Shown: in pieces, positions 25,780-38,599 of the stretch
Position numbering within the stretch: position 1 is the first letter of the stretch
Layout of the letters: every line of letters starts with the position of its first letter
Assembly (NCBI GenBank): GCA_008360955.1
Contig: LUCM01007486.1
Location: 161,165 to 225,164 of the forward strand
Length of the DNA stretch: 64,000 nt
Source: Fasciolopsis buskii
Lineage: Eukaryota > Platyhelminthes > Trematoda > Plagiorchiida > Fasciolidae
Direction: 5' to 3'
The notes under the pieces: model-generated
Seen by the model: the letters and a program-made list of their open reading frames with translations, nothing else
The model's database searches: none
Told to the model about the DNA's origin: nothing
Program-made: the position numbers and the translations under genes

Positions 25780-27143
25780 TTCGTTTGTGGTCGAAATGGT
25801 TTGCTATATTTTGTTCAATTCTCATCAGTAAAAAGTAAATTGTCATCGACAAAACGCCGGCAAATTGCGAATTGAACAATGTGAGTATGCACTTGTTTTC
25901 GGTCATCCCAGGGAGAATATTTGCTAGTGCTGACCCAAGGGGCTACCCATCGTAATGCCATCAATCTGTTTGTATGATTATTCTTCACAATCAAACCGCA
26001 CGATTTTGGTACAGAAAAGAATGAAATTCGTGATATGTGGAACAGGAATAGTTAAGTTAATTTTCACTGTAGAAAATGGGTCACATACACATTGTCCTGT
26101 TTGGTTTAAGTGGACATTGATGAAAAGTGAGTGAACATCAACAGGAAACATTTTCTGGAAACTTGCTAACAATTATCCCATAGTGTTTGATAGTTCACAT
26201 GAGTATTTTAGATAGTGTGCTGTCATGTTTTCTGAAGGGCGAGAAAATATCCACTGATCAACATGGTAACTTGTGGCAGGCGCAGTTTGCATGCAAAAAC
26301 TGGGGATAATGGAACACTTACTCTGTGGATTTTCGGAGATTCCTTTAATCTTGGCGTTTGTGTTCCTATTGGTTTCAGTTTCTTTTGAGGTCCACAGACA
26401 AATAGTGATGCATCAATAGCATTTGGAGCTTCCTTGATATCTGTTTCTCTATCTAGTAAAGTGTCAGAGAGAAATCGTCTCCTGTCTCTCATGATATTTT
26501 CCATTTTATCAAGATAGTCTTGTTTTCTCACGATCGCAGTGCAGGGTCATTTTTCTGGGTAGTAGAAATGGTCTCTTTGAAGTGCCCGACTGCGGGGTTA
26601 TACTCCCGTTTTACGTAGCATCGCTGTAGCTTGGCCTCTGAGGTGAACATTTCGTATATATGCACTAATTTGGGTTAGGACCATCCTGCTTTATCGTCGG
26701 AGGTTGGAGTGGAGTTTTTCACCTGGGCATACAGCCTCGGCTAAAACTGGTCAAAGTATTCGGGTGGCAGGATAAACTTCCAACCCAATGATGAAACATT
26801 TTGTTGTGCCTTTGTTAACGAGATCATGAACAAAATTATTGGTGTCGCTGCGAATCAGTTAAGTTTCTTTTTGTTTGTGAAGTCATTCAGTGACCTTCGG
26901 TGACCCAATCGACCCCACCAAGCAGTCCAAGTGATTCTACGGAAATGTAACTCGGGACTAATTGTCTTTTTTGAGGTTTTATCAATCAATAGACTGAAGC
27001 CACCACAAAACTGTTGACCCACAATGTTTGCCTGGTCGGTCGTCGTTTTACCGGACTTCGCCAAACACTTTCTTGAGTTTGTCGGCGTTGTTTTTCACTT
27101 TGGTGCTCCTTGTCTCAATCTAACGTGAGTATTCAAGTTTTAC
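25780..27143 (-). mobile_element. Penelope-like element fragment with reverse transcriptase (broken)
   Basis: Read on the minus strand. First comes the N-terminal region in the right arm, then YLDKMENIMRD, then PKIHRVSVPLSP (26,336 downward; the PLE P-K-x-H-K block), then FPVDVHSLFINV (26,148-26,113; motif A, usual F-D-V-x-S-L-F-T-N-V, catalytic Asp kept), then QIDGITMGSPLG (25,968-25,933; motif B, very typical of PLEs), then FVDDNLLFTDE with VDD at 25,850-25,842 (motif C, catalytic Asp pair kept). Frames change between motifs and stops interrupt them, so the gene is dead. No GIY-YIG domain was found downstream (below 25,780), nor the terminal hairpin seen at 48-57 kb. Confidence 0.85.
26483..27143 (-). 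repeat. Inverted repeat 1, right arm (PLE N-terminal segment)
   Basis: Partner of 24,527-25,187. On the minus strand this arm runs straight into the PLE reverse transcriptase in the spacer, so this is the arm in its native context; the left arm is the extra inverted copy. In-frame stops are shared by both arms, so the sequence was already decayed when it was duplicated, or has been homogenised since. Confidence 0.9.
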
Positions 27144-30100
27144 ATAGGCAATTGAGAAAATTAAAAGAAATTTTCGCAGGTCACAGTGTGTTTCTCTCCG
27201 TTCTATTCATCTGTTAAGCCACTTCGACGGCATATAATCTCGAATCCATCGTGACGGTTCCCTTATTTTCGCTAGCTAATGTTAGTGCCATTAACATTGA
27301 TGTCGTTAAGAATGTCACCGCTTACTATAGGTCAGAATAGTTGTGCATATCGCATGGCTGATTTTTTTCTCCGCAGAATCACTTTTGTTTGCTAAAAATC
27401 GGTACTAGTTTATTCATTCGCAAGTCAGCCTTTACTGTTCCATTTAAATCAATGACTACCACCCCGAAGAAGAACATTTCCGTCCGAATTTATTTAAGAA
27501 TGTGCAAAGCACGGTAGTCATTTATTTCTGACGACAGAAGTAAATGTGCGATTTTGAAACAGCGAATCACATCCTGAATGTTTATTCTCAGTAGACAGGA
27601 TAATGCCACCTCATTCTTCCCCACTCCGCCTTCGACTTGGGAACCTAAACGAAATTCTGCATAACACTTTTGCTCAGATTATCAATGGAACGAGAGTTTG
27701 CTACCTGAAATTCGTGAAACACTGTGTAACCGGTGAAATTTATGCCGCCACCTGGAATTTGATTATGTAGGCGTAGCATGCTAGTGCTTCTGCTAACGGA
27801 ATTACGACGCATCTGTTTTCTTTCCACTTTTCATGTTGCAGACCAGGACTCTTCGAACTCCGTGCATATTAGACACTGAACTACCGAAATCATTGAAATT
27901 ATTGACTCAAATATTTGGCTATTAATTTGTTAACAATTTGCCCCCTGGTAGGAAGAATCGGCGGCATACTTCAAATGGAGACAACCATCGACGATGGACA
28001 CCCAACTCATTTGCAAAATTGAGGTCTGAATTTCAGTGTTGCCCAGCAGAGCAACACTGTATGAATTTGAGACGGGTTCAATAAATACTTTGCAATAACG
28101 AGATTCATGAGAGTTCGCCGAAGCTCTGACCATTCTAACCGAAATCAGTACATAAAATGTTAGTCAAAAGAAATCATCTGTCTCTGGAGCCATGCTAGTT
28201 GGACTCTCTGTTCTCCTCAAATTATTTAGTCTTTCATGTTAAAATCTTTTTTGTTACACAAAACAGCTCTGCAACTGGTTGCCAACATAGGTTCCCTGTT
28301 TAAATGACGTGCAATCATTGAACTCTCTCACGTGCTTAAACCTCAGAAAGTCTCCCAATATCCCATTGACCTCATAGGGTTTTTTTCGTTGAAGTACGGC
28401 ACTTTCAGCAGGGTCATTTTTGAATCTTCAATTAGTACTTTCATCCAACCACCCATTCTCATGCGATTGTCCTAGATTCAGTTAGAATAGAGAAAGGATG
28501 AACCGCCATTCGGTATGGCTTATCCGTTATTCCACATGGACTACTCTCTGTGTCATACCTGCAGCACACAAAACATATGTATCCATTTAGTCTTCAGATG
28601 ACATTCCCATTGGAACACCCAAATATGCCCCAGTAGTGCAATCTCCAAGAGGGTAAACAGAATAATGGAAAACTTATTGGGTGTAATTAGACACCATCAG
28701 GATAGAAAAAAATATTGAGAAAACTTGTGTGATCAGTCGATAGGCCGGGTACACATGGTAATTATTTTTGTGTTTACTTCAATTTTGAAACTGACACCAG
28801 CCCTGGAGTAGGTTGTAATATAATAATGCTAATAATACAGTAATCAATTTCAGTAAACAACGGATCAAATCCACACATATATAATATGTAATAGTAATGT
28901 CAGTAAAAGGAGAACGAACAAATATCGCCAAGTTAAAACCGGAGGATACCTACATCATAAATATTTAAGTAAGTAGTACTACTCACGAGTAGCCACGTGG
29001 TTGTGAAAATAATTTTCCAGGAAAAATCTTCCAATGTGACCAAAATTTTGAGTCTCACAGAATTGCATTGGGTTTCCAAACAGCATTCTTAGAGTTCGAA
29101 AAATTACCCAGTCTTTTCGTACAAATATTTCTGAACCACTATTTGCTGACTACTGTGCTGTTTGGAGTCCCGGATGTCGACCAGGATGGGAAACTGCCTG
29201 TGCGAAAAATATACTAAAATAATGGTAGCTGTCCCCTTCAACGACTTTCAGAGATCTGCCTGTTTCTTGCGTTTCTTTCCATCTCCATTCTGTCAAATTT
29301 TTCAGAACTTATTCCACCACCTGGAACACATGTTTTTCAAGAAGCCTAGTTGCATTTCATTTATCGCAAAGAAGAAAATTTAATCTGCCACTTGGGTTCC
29401 CACTCCTCTAGTGTATGCACCGCAATATCGGCTTTCAGTGAAACCTACCTGTTTGATTGATTTCTCGTCTGTCATTGCTAACTTGCGGTGCAAGCCGTAA
29501 TTCGTCTACATTCATTTATTCACATCCATCTGTTGTATTTTTCGGCGCCATCGAGCACAGTTAAGCGTTGGTCCGCACAATATTGTTTGGTCACACTAGA
29601 TCCGCTTTACCGCTGCCATCCAGTAAACCATCTTACGTGCTTACGGACAACAAAGAAATGGACCATCGGGATGTATTTCCGAATGGTTTTTAAGGGTTAA
29701 CCGAGTTTACTTTGAGGGCTAAATATGTATCATTCTACATTAACACTTGTTTCGGTATCAAAAAGACCCTTATTACATGGTGCTTAGCTGAAGGTTACCG
29801 TCTCCACAGCTCGTACGCCCACCGGCATAAGCGAAACAGTGCTAACCATGTCTTATTTGTGTCGGGGAAATAAAAAAATGAATAACAAAAATGTTGGTTT
29901 TGTTCATGTATTCTTCGCCCTTCGTATCCACTTACTATAAGTAAGAGGTAAATGTTGACACACTATACATAGGGTTGCCGTTGACAAGATTGCTAACAAA
30001 CACTGAATGGAAAAATGAAAACTTGTTTTGTTTTTTGGTTTGGAGTCGAACAAAGCGATTGATGTCGAGTTTGGTTCTGTTTAATTGACTCAGTTTAATT

Positions 30101-33100
30101 AACTTACATAAATCCCAATTAATTCAGCTGGTCATTTGGGGTTAGGCAGGAGTATTCGTCAGTGCTTGAATTAGTTAACTGGACTGCATGCAAGAAGAGC
30201 TTTTAGGGACACGGGAAGGGGTTTTTCGCCCAATTTTCTTTGTTAACAACTTTTACTGAGTCGGTATCAATCCGCTCGATATTATTTTACAGGTCACCGC
30301 GAATTCTTCTTATCCTACCTCGCACTCTGTATGCAAAAGAAGTGTTGAAGTGACCCCAAAATTGTGGCGTTTTGTCCTCTACCTAATCATTCAGACCTAT
30401 GGTGTTTTACGTGCCACGAATAATAAATCATCATTGTACCTACATGGGTTGGCAAACACGAACAAACAAAGGGTGGGATCGGGATATACTGGTGATCTTT
30501 GGAGTTAGGAGTTAGCATTGACCAGTTTGCGGAGCGTGGGGTCAGAGGAACAGAAATGAAATTACAAGTAATTGCCTCAGTGCGTTTCGTCGGATGTTCG
30601 CCCGTCCAATCCTCTTTTGATGAAAGTTGAAATTTTAGCACAACAACCTTAGTGCTGGTATGGGTAGTTAACTGCTAATCCCTGCGGGATATTTGGTCTT
30701 GCGAATCGTTCCGCATATCCATCATGAATGATTGCACACCCGGTAAGCTCTAGATTACGTGCGATCTTGTTATCTGAAATAATTTCCCGAGTAAACTTCT
30801 GTTCGTTTTTTGAGGGGGGGCAATTAGCTAGGCCCAAGTACTTTTAGGCTTACGTTGCGGGAGTTTTTTTGGTGTATCTAATAGCCTGAACAAGGGCACT
30901 TTTTGCAAAACATAGGTATATTCGCTATATTACTTGGAAGTGGTAGCGTCATTTAATGGGCCTAGAATGCACCGATGATGCTGGTGATACGGCTATCGCC
31001 TTATCCGTTCAATGTAAATTTCTAAGTCGGGTTCCTCCTTGCCGATAGGTTCTCTCTCGCCACAACTTTGGCAAGTAAGTGGAGAGCAGTTAGTAGAATC
31101 ATTATTAAAATTAGTCAATGATGATTAAGGGAATTTCTGACTAGCGACCTCCGCATTTTTTTAATGCTGCCTTTTACATGTACATTAACCTGCAATTTAT
31201 TCACAAGAGATCACAAGTGGTCTGTAACTGACAGCCAGTTGCACGTCTGTGACGGCTTTTCTAGCTGCATCTGTGCCATTGAATATCGGTAGCTCAAAAT
31301 CGCAGGCAAAATTCAAGAAAATTTGACCAGCCGCACATCTTCTGGCTGACAAAAATGACAAAACATTATATGAACTTCTCAGTCCTTAGTTTAACAAACC
31401 AGACGGGATTGTGATAGGGAATTCCTACCTACCGCAAAATTATGCCAATCTTACATTCGCTTCACGCCTGAAAACCGTCAACCTCGAATAATGCTACTGG
31501 CACTGACTATTTATTTTGTAACATAATTACTTGTACAAAGGTTTTTCTGGAAGGTAATATTCCAAATAAGCTACTGGCCTGTGAACAGCTGGCCCGCAGC
31601 AGTAACTCTTACCTCAAAGCTGAAAAAACGCAGAACCGTCAAAAACCCGTTCCGTCTAAATAAGAGTCGTCATAGGTGGCCATCTATCTTCCCTGATCTG
31701 GAAAGCGAACCCAAATAGAAATTACTCTGAATAGAAAACCATAACAGTTAGACTAACTGGACTAACTCCCAACAGCCTGGTGAACATCACCTTTCTATCC
31801 TGTCACTAAAGGCTGTCAGCCTAAAGACCCATTTGAAAACAGATAATCGATTCTTACGCAGTGGTAATGATTCTGTAGCAAGTAAAATCTGTTTTAAACA
31901 TCCACACCCTGCCAGTTTTAAGATTTATAACATAAACACTAGTGTTGTGGTTTCCTTGAGGAGCACGGACATTAAATTGCAAATGAATTTTATGAAAATC
32001 AAACTGAATCTCTGTCTACAGAGAAATATGCCAATGTTTGCTTAAATTCACCAGAATAACAATGGAATTCCTTACAATAAAATATCTTACACTGTCCTGT
32101 GGTGGGAAGTGCCATAAAATCGTTAAACAGACAACAATTTTTTCATAATGTGTTAGTGCACAAGTTTTACTAGACATAGCAAATACTGCGAATGTTCAAT
32201 TACAGTGGGAATATGTCTTTGGCTTTTGCTTTATGAATCCTTCCAGCTCCTCTAATTCTTACTTCTCACGTCCCTAGTTCCACAAGCGACTGAACCGATA
32301 CTCCTGCCTAGTGCGACAATGGAGAAATAAATGTCAAAACTGGTCAACTTGTTGCACTCTGTTCAGCCAACCCACTACCCATGATTTTAAATTCCACTCT
32401 CAGGTCGAATACGATAGTGAGAACAGCAAGGATTATGACTGCAATCGAGATGGGGACTTGGAATGTGCTTGCACTATAATCCTCAATCGTGCAGACGGAC
32501 TTCAGACTTCGAAAAACAACTAGTAAGTAGTCAAATGGAAAGGGAATTCAAAAATTCACCGATCCCGTATGTAAGTCAAACTTACGTATGTATTAAAAAC
32601 AGGCACTTCATTTGTCACAGTTTCACCAGAAATCGACTAGTTCGGCTGAACTCATATAATTGTAAGACATGTTAGGTGATACTGAACTTCTTACATACAG
32701 ATAAATCAAGGCATTTACGTGTTTTCAGTAAACAGTGCACAAGAGCATGATAGTCTCAAACGCACTGGTATATTGGCTTCCTACGAGTTACACACTCAGT
32801 CTCAGCTTCTCGGCACCTGAGCGGTCCGAATATTTGCCTTAATTACTGCTTGATACTTACAAATTTTGTCTTCTATTACTACCTTCATTGTAACTAAACA
32901 GATGTGCACACATAAACACAAGCATGATCAAATGGCTGGCAAATAAATGAAGTGAGGAACACGCCTTGCAACATGGCAGTTAGGCAAACACATCCATGAA
33001 AATGCGAATCATATCAAAAATCGACAATCAGTGCAAATGAGGAATCTGGGTCCCTGAGGAATTAGACAGCTCAACCATTGCTGTTCTTAATGCTTAACCC

Positions 33101-33994
33101 GACAGTACAATGGACCTGATATCTGAAGTAAACTTTAGTAGATAAAACACAAATATTAGACAGCACGTAGGTAGCACAAACCAGGTACTAAATCTAGAAT
33201 TTAAACCTCGCTAGTTTTAAAAGAATTTTGGTTGACTGTGTAAGAAATAAGTATCGAAATCCCCAAGCAACAATGCAGTATTCCAAATGTGTGAAAAAAA
33301 TGTATTATAAGTATTATTTCTGGTCTTTGGTCACATTTTTTGAACACCAACAACTCAGACGTTACATTTCTAGACCGGCACGAATCACATTCTTTTTTGA
33401 CGGCAGCCAAACTGACTCTCGTTTGGTGAGTCTTTGTGGTTTGATAATTACGGTTTGTGCACATTCGCTCAGTGGTGCTCCCGTTACCTGGTATCAGATA
33501 AGTCATTTGTTCACTTTGTGGATCGCTTTTCGTGATAGTAAACATCACTGATGGCTACGCCCAACAAGTCGAAAACTGAAAGGTTAGCGACACTTATATC
33601 AACGTTGTTTATTACGATCGCCACAAAGGATGATTCCAGGGAACGGTTTCAGACGCAATAACTAGGTGACGAAAAGCAAAATTTATTTCAGTCAAAACGC
33701 GACCATGTGAAGAAATGGCTCTATTAGATAAAAATAATGTAGAAGTCTATGGAAATGCAGCATAGTACCAAGAATACCTTAGTATAGGAGGAAAAAGAGC
33801 ACTTTTGGTGCTAAGGTAGGGAAAAGATGAAACCAGATATAGAGACTAAACCACACTAGATGTGGGTATTCATTTACTTATCGAATGAATTCTGTAAGAG
33901 CCACCAGAGGATGAGTTATGTAGGCTGCCTGAGAATCAACTTCTAAATCGAGGTTCTTTGACATTGATATGTCCAAGACTGACATAGAAATTAA
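27144..33994. other. Long unrecognised stretch
   Basis: Nearly 7 kb in which I support no gene or element. Frames such as 29,162-29,383 and 33,228-33,551 on the plus strand and 33,201-33,548 on the minus strand are open but overlap rivals and lack motifs. No tandem array, tRNA or transposon motif was seen. Confidence 0.4.
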
Positions 33995-34016
33995 AGGCGG
34001 GCAAGGGCCGTGACAG

Positions 34017-34429
34017 CCTGGAAACTAGAATTACCTGAATGGGAAAACAATAAAGAGGATGTTTTTCCGCAGCGAGAGAGGATGAATTTCATGACGTCAA
34101 AACCAAATGGGGAAGTACTGCGGAAAGGCAGAACACATAGTAGTATAAGAGGCAATTTACATTGGTTCAAGTAGCCACCGGCAGACAGTTTAGAAAGACA
34201 TTACAGGACAAACTGGGGAATGCTAACAAAAAACAGTAAAATTCGTCGAATTGTAAACAGACTGCCACTTGCAAAGGCTGACGCAGTACCAAAGAATCAA
34301 TATTTGAATTGGGGCCAAAACCCGATTTCGAAGTGGCAGCTGGACCTACCTGAGTGGCATACGATCGCGAATAAAACAAGCAGTCTAATCGGAAGACAAG
34401 AGTTAAGAAACAATGTTCATAAAGCTTAA
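34017..34429 (+). CDS. Two terminal exons of an unidentified host gene, with a 36-nt intron
   Basis: Two blocks in one frame: exon 34,017-34,170 (after GTGACAG) and exon 34,207-34,429 (TAA at 34,427-34,429). They are separated by exactly 36 nt with GTAGCC at the start and TTACAG at the end. The only in-frame stop (TAG, 34,172-34,174) lies inside this 36-nt block, so splicing it out restores an open frame without a phase change. The product is basic and polar with two related motifs, WKLELPEWE near the start of exon 1 and WQLDLPEWH near the C-terminus, suggesting a repeated W-x-L-x-L-P-E-W unit. No domain recognised. If not spliced, this would be a pseudogene with one stop. The upstream exons are not identified. 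Confidence 0.5.
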
Positions 34430-35736
34430 AAAAGAGCGGACTTCTACCAAGGTGGTAGTCGAGATAATGATGAAAAAAATGACAACAAAAAGCAGAAAAG
34501 CACCCAAATGAATAAAGATACGGAGTTCGAAATAAATTGTCATTTCCTGGTTTGTTTCTTAATTATGAAAGGATTATACAACCTTTTTTAAGATAAATTA
34601 TATGTGCAGATTTTCTATTCTAATAAGCTTTAATTGGTTAAGGTGCCATTATGATTTGCACAAAATTTAACGCACAAACACTACTGTCGTTCTTTCCAAC
34701 AGATCCACTATGCCCATGCTCTCTTCGTGGCACCAAACAATGCGCGAATGAGGAAAATGCATGGAGACCCATTTATGTCACAACTTGGTGAGAAAATATA
34801 CTTGCACAACTGAGTCAATGTGCGTCCATCGATGTGTCTGTGCCCTACAGATTCGGTGCTAAGCGATTTTCGCCCTTGTAAACCGGAAAAACCTAGGGCT
34901 ATTAAAACTGAACTTCTCTTGGCCCAGTGACGCAAATGTTGTAGGTGGTTAAGTGAGTGAATTTGATCTGGAGGTACAAAAAGGTAAGCTAAAGCCAAGG
35001 AAAACTGGGCTGTTTGAAGTGATGGTGACTGGCGTTGCATACAATGAGCACGGTAGTTTTGGGCACAGAGGGAGGGTCAGATCCTCAATGGGTGAACTAT
35101 TCCAGGCGCTTATGCTTAGTACTATAAATTAATGACGGAGTTGGCAACGAAATTACGCTGCCATCGCTGTGAGACACGTGTTGCGCGCAATTTTCTTCAA
35201 ACGCATGGACTCGTGTGCATGCAAGAATTGTTCAAAGATAATTTTTTGAGCAATCCCGAGCCACGCTATTTCCCTGTAAGTGCTGGCTAATCCCCAAGAG
35301 CATGAAAGCTGATGCTGATAAGAGACTAACCGACTGTTTGACCGTCGGTATTTATTTCGTGTGATGCAGTCTGAAGTTTCAATTAAATTTTGCATCTCAT
35401 GAGCTTGAGGCTACTGACTGTCTGTTTGACTAATGACTCTTTCAACTAGGAAGTATTTTCAGTGTGGCAATGAAAACTTTATTTTATCCCCAAAAACCAA
35501 ACATAAGTATAGACCAGACTGCGCATGTGCATTAGCGAAGATTAAAGGTAGACTTTTCATAAAAAGAATAATTAAACAAATGCGCAGTCAAGTCTCTAAG
35601 GTTAATTAACTACGGAGGTTTTTATGCCGGTAGAATCTTCCGGTTGGAATTCAAAACAAAGAGGTTTATATTCATATTACACCCTAGAGATATAAATGCT
35701 AATTATCAATGCCTACCATGATGACGACTACTGGTA

Positions 35737-35760
35737 ATATATATATATATATATATATAT
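35737..35760. repeat. (TA)n microsatellite
   Basis: An uninterrupted AT dinucleotide run of about 24 bases. Confidence 0.9.
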
Positions 35761-36027
35761 CAAAGATTTACGGCGTCAACCATAAAACTGTCTAATTGCG
35801 AGTCAAACCTCTGGATGATCTGCCAATTTTCAGATGGAAAACTGCTCGGAAGAGAATTTCGCCCGAGGTTGGAATTGTTGAAGCTACCAAATAGGTATCG
35901 AACGATTTGACAATAACTCTGGAAGAAATGCGAATATGAAGCTACGGCGGATACGGAAGGTCACTCAGCAATTTGACTGTAGAATGAAATTTACATGAAA
36001 ATTTTATAACTTAAAGGAACACCTTCA

Positions 36028-36052
36028 ATATATATATATATATATATATATA
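36028..36052. repeat. (TA)n microsatellite
   Basis: A second uninterrupted AT dinucleotide run of about 25 bases, less than 300 bp from the first. Confidence 0.9.
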
Positions 36053-36229
36053 CCGAACGGAATGGCGAGACTGTAGTAACGGGAACGACAAACTGCCATG
36101 AATTGATTTGTTAATCACGTCAGCTAATTCTATACAAACCCTGTGAATGAATTTAATATATTCTAATGCAACAAAGTGCAACCGAAGTGAAAAAAACAAA
36201 TAACTGGGATATTGGTAACTGTACTGTAC

Positions 36230-36474
36230 CTTTGGAAGAACTGTCTAAATGTAAACCAACGCCGAGGACCGGATAATTTGATGGTAAACAATCTTCCACA
36301 AACTTTAAAGAATTTCACTACTGTGTGATTATCACCGTGATCACGAAAAGTTTGAAAATGATGAGTACATGTACCTTGATATAGGAAGTAACTGTAGTCC
36401 TGATTTAACTTTTGAGAGAACGCCAACCAGGGAGCATACAGACTGCTAATATTTATGCTCAAGACTTCCATTTC
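36230..36474 (-). CDS. Probable internal exon of an unidentified gene
   Basis: A 245-nt open block on the minus strand is bounded by an acceptor (ATATACAG, first exon base 36,474) and a strong donor (CAAAG then GTACAG, last exon base 36,230). It reads in phase 0 for 81 codons and leaves two bases. The product looks like part of a folded protein, with SLYAPWLAFSQKLNQDYSYF near the start and LFTIKLSGPRRWFTFRQFF at the end. I recognise no family. An internal 54-nt GT...AG segment could also be an intron (it is a multiple of three), so the inner structure is open. Neighbouring exons were not found. Confidence 0.4.
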
Positions 36475-38295
36475 CTGTATATTCAAGTTATCTTCGCCAG
36501 TTGCATAACAAACCTAATCATTATGTTGTTTGCTAACAGCAACAAAACGACATACACCAACTTTCCTTTTTAACTTCGACATCTACTGAATAGGGCATCA
36601 TAATGAGGTTGACTCGGCCGGATATAGATGAGTTGGAACACAAATTGCAAACTGCAACAAAAGCCACGCCAAAAGTGAGTTTGGCTCCCAAATTCGAGCG
36701 GCGTAAACTTCGAAAGCCTGAACAACTTCTACACAATTCACCAACTCTGATAACCTTGTAACGTTACGTCTAACTTTTACCGCGTAGATTTTCTTGTTTA
36801 GCAGATTATTCATGCATAATTTGGCAATCTAGCTTGCAAGAAGTTGTCCTCAGTCATCGTTGGCGAACCGCATCAAAGCCGGCAGTAGAGTCAAAGCATG
36901 GACTTCTTAACGAGTCTTCGAAATACTAAAGTCCTAAAATCGAATGAATTCTTTTAAATATGAGGCTGCAATTGCGCCCGTTTCTACGTAAGCATTCTTA
37001 AGCAGAAATAGAATTCCCAGCCCAATATGACATATTTTCAAGTCTACACTCCACGCGCACTATTATGCCCTGTATAGTGCTTCAAGACTTCGAGTCCTCA
37101 GTACCTAAAACGGCCAGGAATAGCTTCGTAATTGAATGGTTAACTCACTTGAGTGATTCTCATCAGTCACAACACTTCAAACATTAAAGATGACGTAGAA
37201 CCGTGACCGGCGGTAGCGTAAACATGACGCAGTTAGATAAAGTAACATTTAACATTGGAGCATGATCTTTTAATCTATTATGATGTTAGCTGGTCACCAC
37301 TCATGGCCATTCTTGTTCTTGGATCTCCAGGGACGTTAGGTACCACTGACTTACTAGAATAAATAGCTAGTTCAGTACCATCTCAATTTCCAATCCGTTC
37401 TTTTCGCTACTAAATGACCAACCATCCCATTGCTTTCAGCTCCTCTCATTCAGTTGAGTAATCAAGTCTGGGACTTCGGGAGGAATCTATCTGCTAAACT
37501 GGTATGTCCATTCCGATTTGTGCACCCTCCGTCTTCAGTATTTTGCACAGTTTTGTCGGTCTAGTTCACTGAACTAAAATTATTAATTCATCCTTACACG
37601 ATAGTCAAAATGTCTGAGTCCAAACCTGAATCGTGAAAATGTCATTATGTCTAAAGCTCCTCATGTTTCGTGCCCAAATTATGCTTGCCCATTTTCACCA
37701 GGAAATCCCTCATTGTGCTCGATGCACCTGGGAGCGCAGTTCGCAGTTGCAGGAATCACATCATAACAGCAAACATTTGCACGGACGGTAGTGAGCTCCC
37801 AAATCAGTTTTTGGGTTTTGTGTCCTCCGTTTCGCACCTTTACCTGTTGTGGTTTTTGGTACCCATTAAAGATTTTAAAGTCACCTCTGATCACGAACGA
37901 CGGAGAAGACCAGTTTGTATTCATATCTTTTGATGTCTATATTAGTAAATTTTTACGTCGCAACACTTTACAATCAGTCTTGGTTGCTGTAGACTATGAG
38001 CACTTGCATTATATTCATTTGACTTTTTAGAGATTGGGTCAGGGAAATTTTGTGAAAGTCATTATTGTTCCAACAGCGATAACCAACTTAAGGCAGGTTG
38101 TTCCAGAACGGTCGAAAACCTTTCGTTCTGAGCTAGCTGTTAACACTCGTTACCATCATTTTACGTTGAACCAAATACCAGGAAGTCACTCGATGAACAA
38201 TTCAAAAGGACTCTTTCAACTTCGTTTTGCTACCTATGTATTGGTTTATGCCTGAGATTAACGCTTGCAATCATTTGCTTATTTTTGAATAAATT
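36475..38295. other. Unrecognised stretch
   Basis: No gene or repeat I can support; frames at 37,670-38,255 overlap on both strands without motifs. Confidence 0.4.
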
Positions 38296-38585
38296 GTAGC
38301 GGAGCATAAATTTGTTCCTCCGAATAGCTTGTTTGACCGAAGGTCGACCGCCAAGCACGGCCGCCACTTGTGCGTTACTCACGCACTCACCGATCGCACC
38401 CTCCTGTCCAAATAGACTCAACCTGCTATCGCTCCTGATTGTCTTTGCTTGTACCGGTCAAGTGTCAGGGTTGCCAGTATTGCAATCGTACGGAGCCGAG
38501 TAAGAGTGACGAACAAGTGGACACACCGGTTAATCGCGGACAAAAGTAACACGAGATTCGCGTTAGAACAACCGGTTCTGCAACC
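38296..38585 (-). repeat. Interspersed repeat family A, copy 2
   Basis: Same family as 4,175-4,448 and in the same orientation; it is the closest relative of the 45.4-kb copy. The left edge is TGTAGCGGAGCATAAATTTG and the right part holds ACACGAGATTCGCGTTAGAA. Flanks differ from the other copies, so this is dispersal rather than segmental duplication. Confidence 0.8.
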
Positions 38586-38599
38586 CGTATGCCCGCACA

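Larger units (their letters stand above)
34430..36229. other. Unrecognised stretch with a TA microsatellite
   Basis: No supported gene. It contains the (TA)n run at 35,737-35,760 and lies between two exon candidates on opposite strands. Confidence 0.4.
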
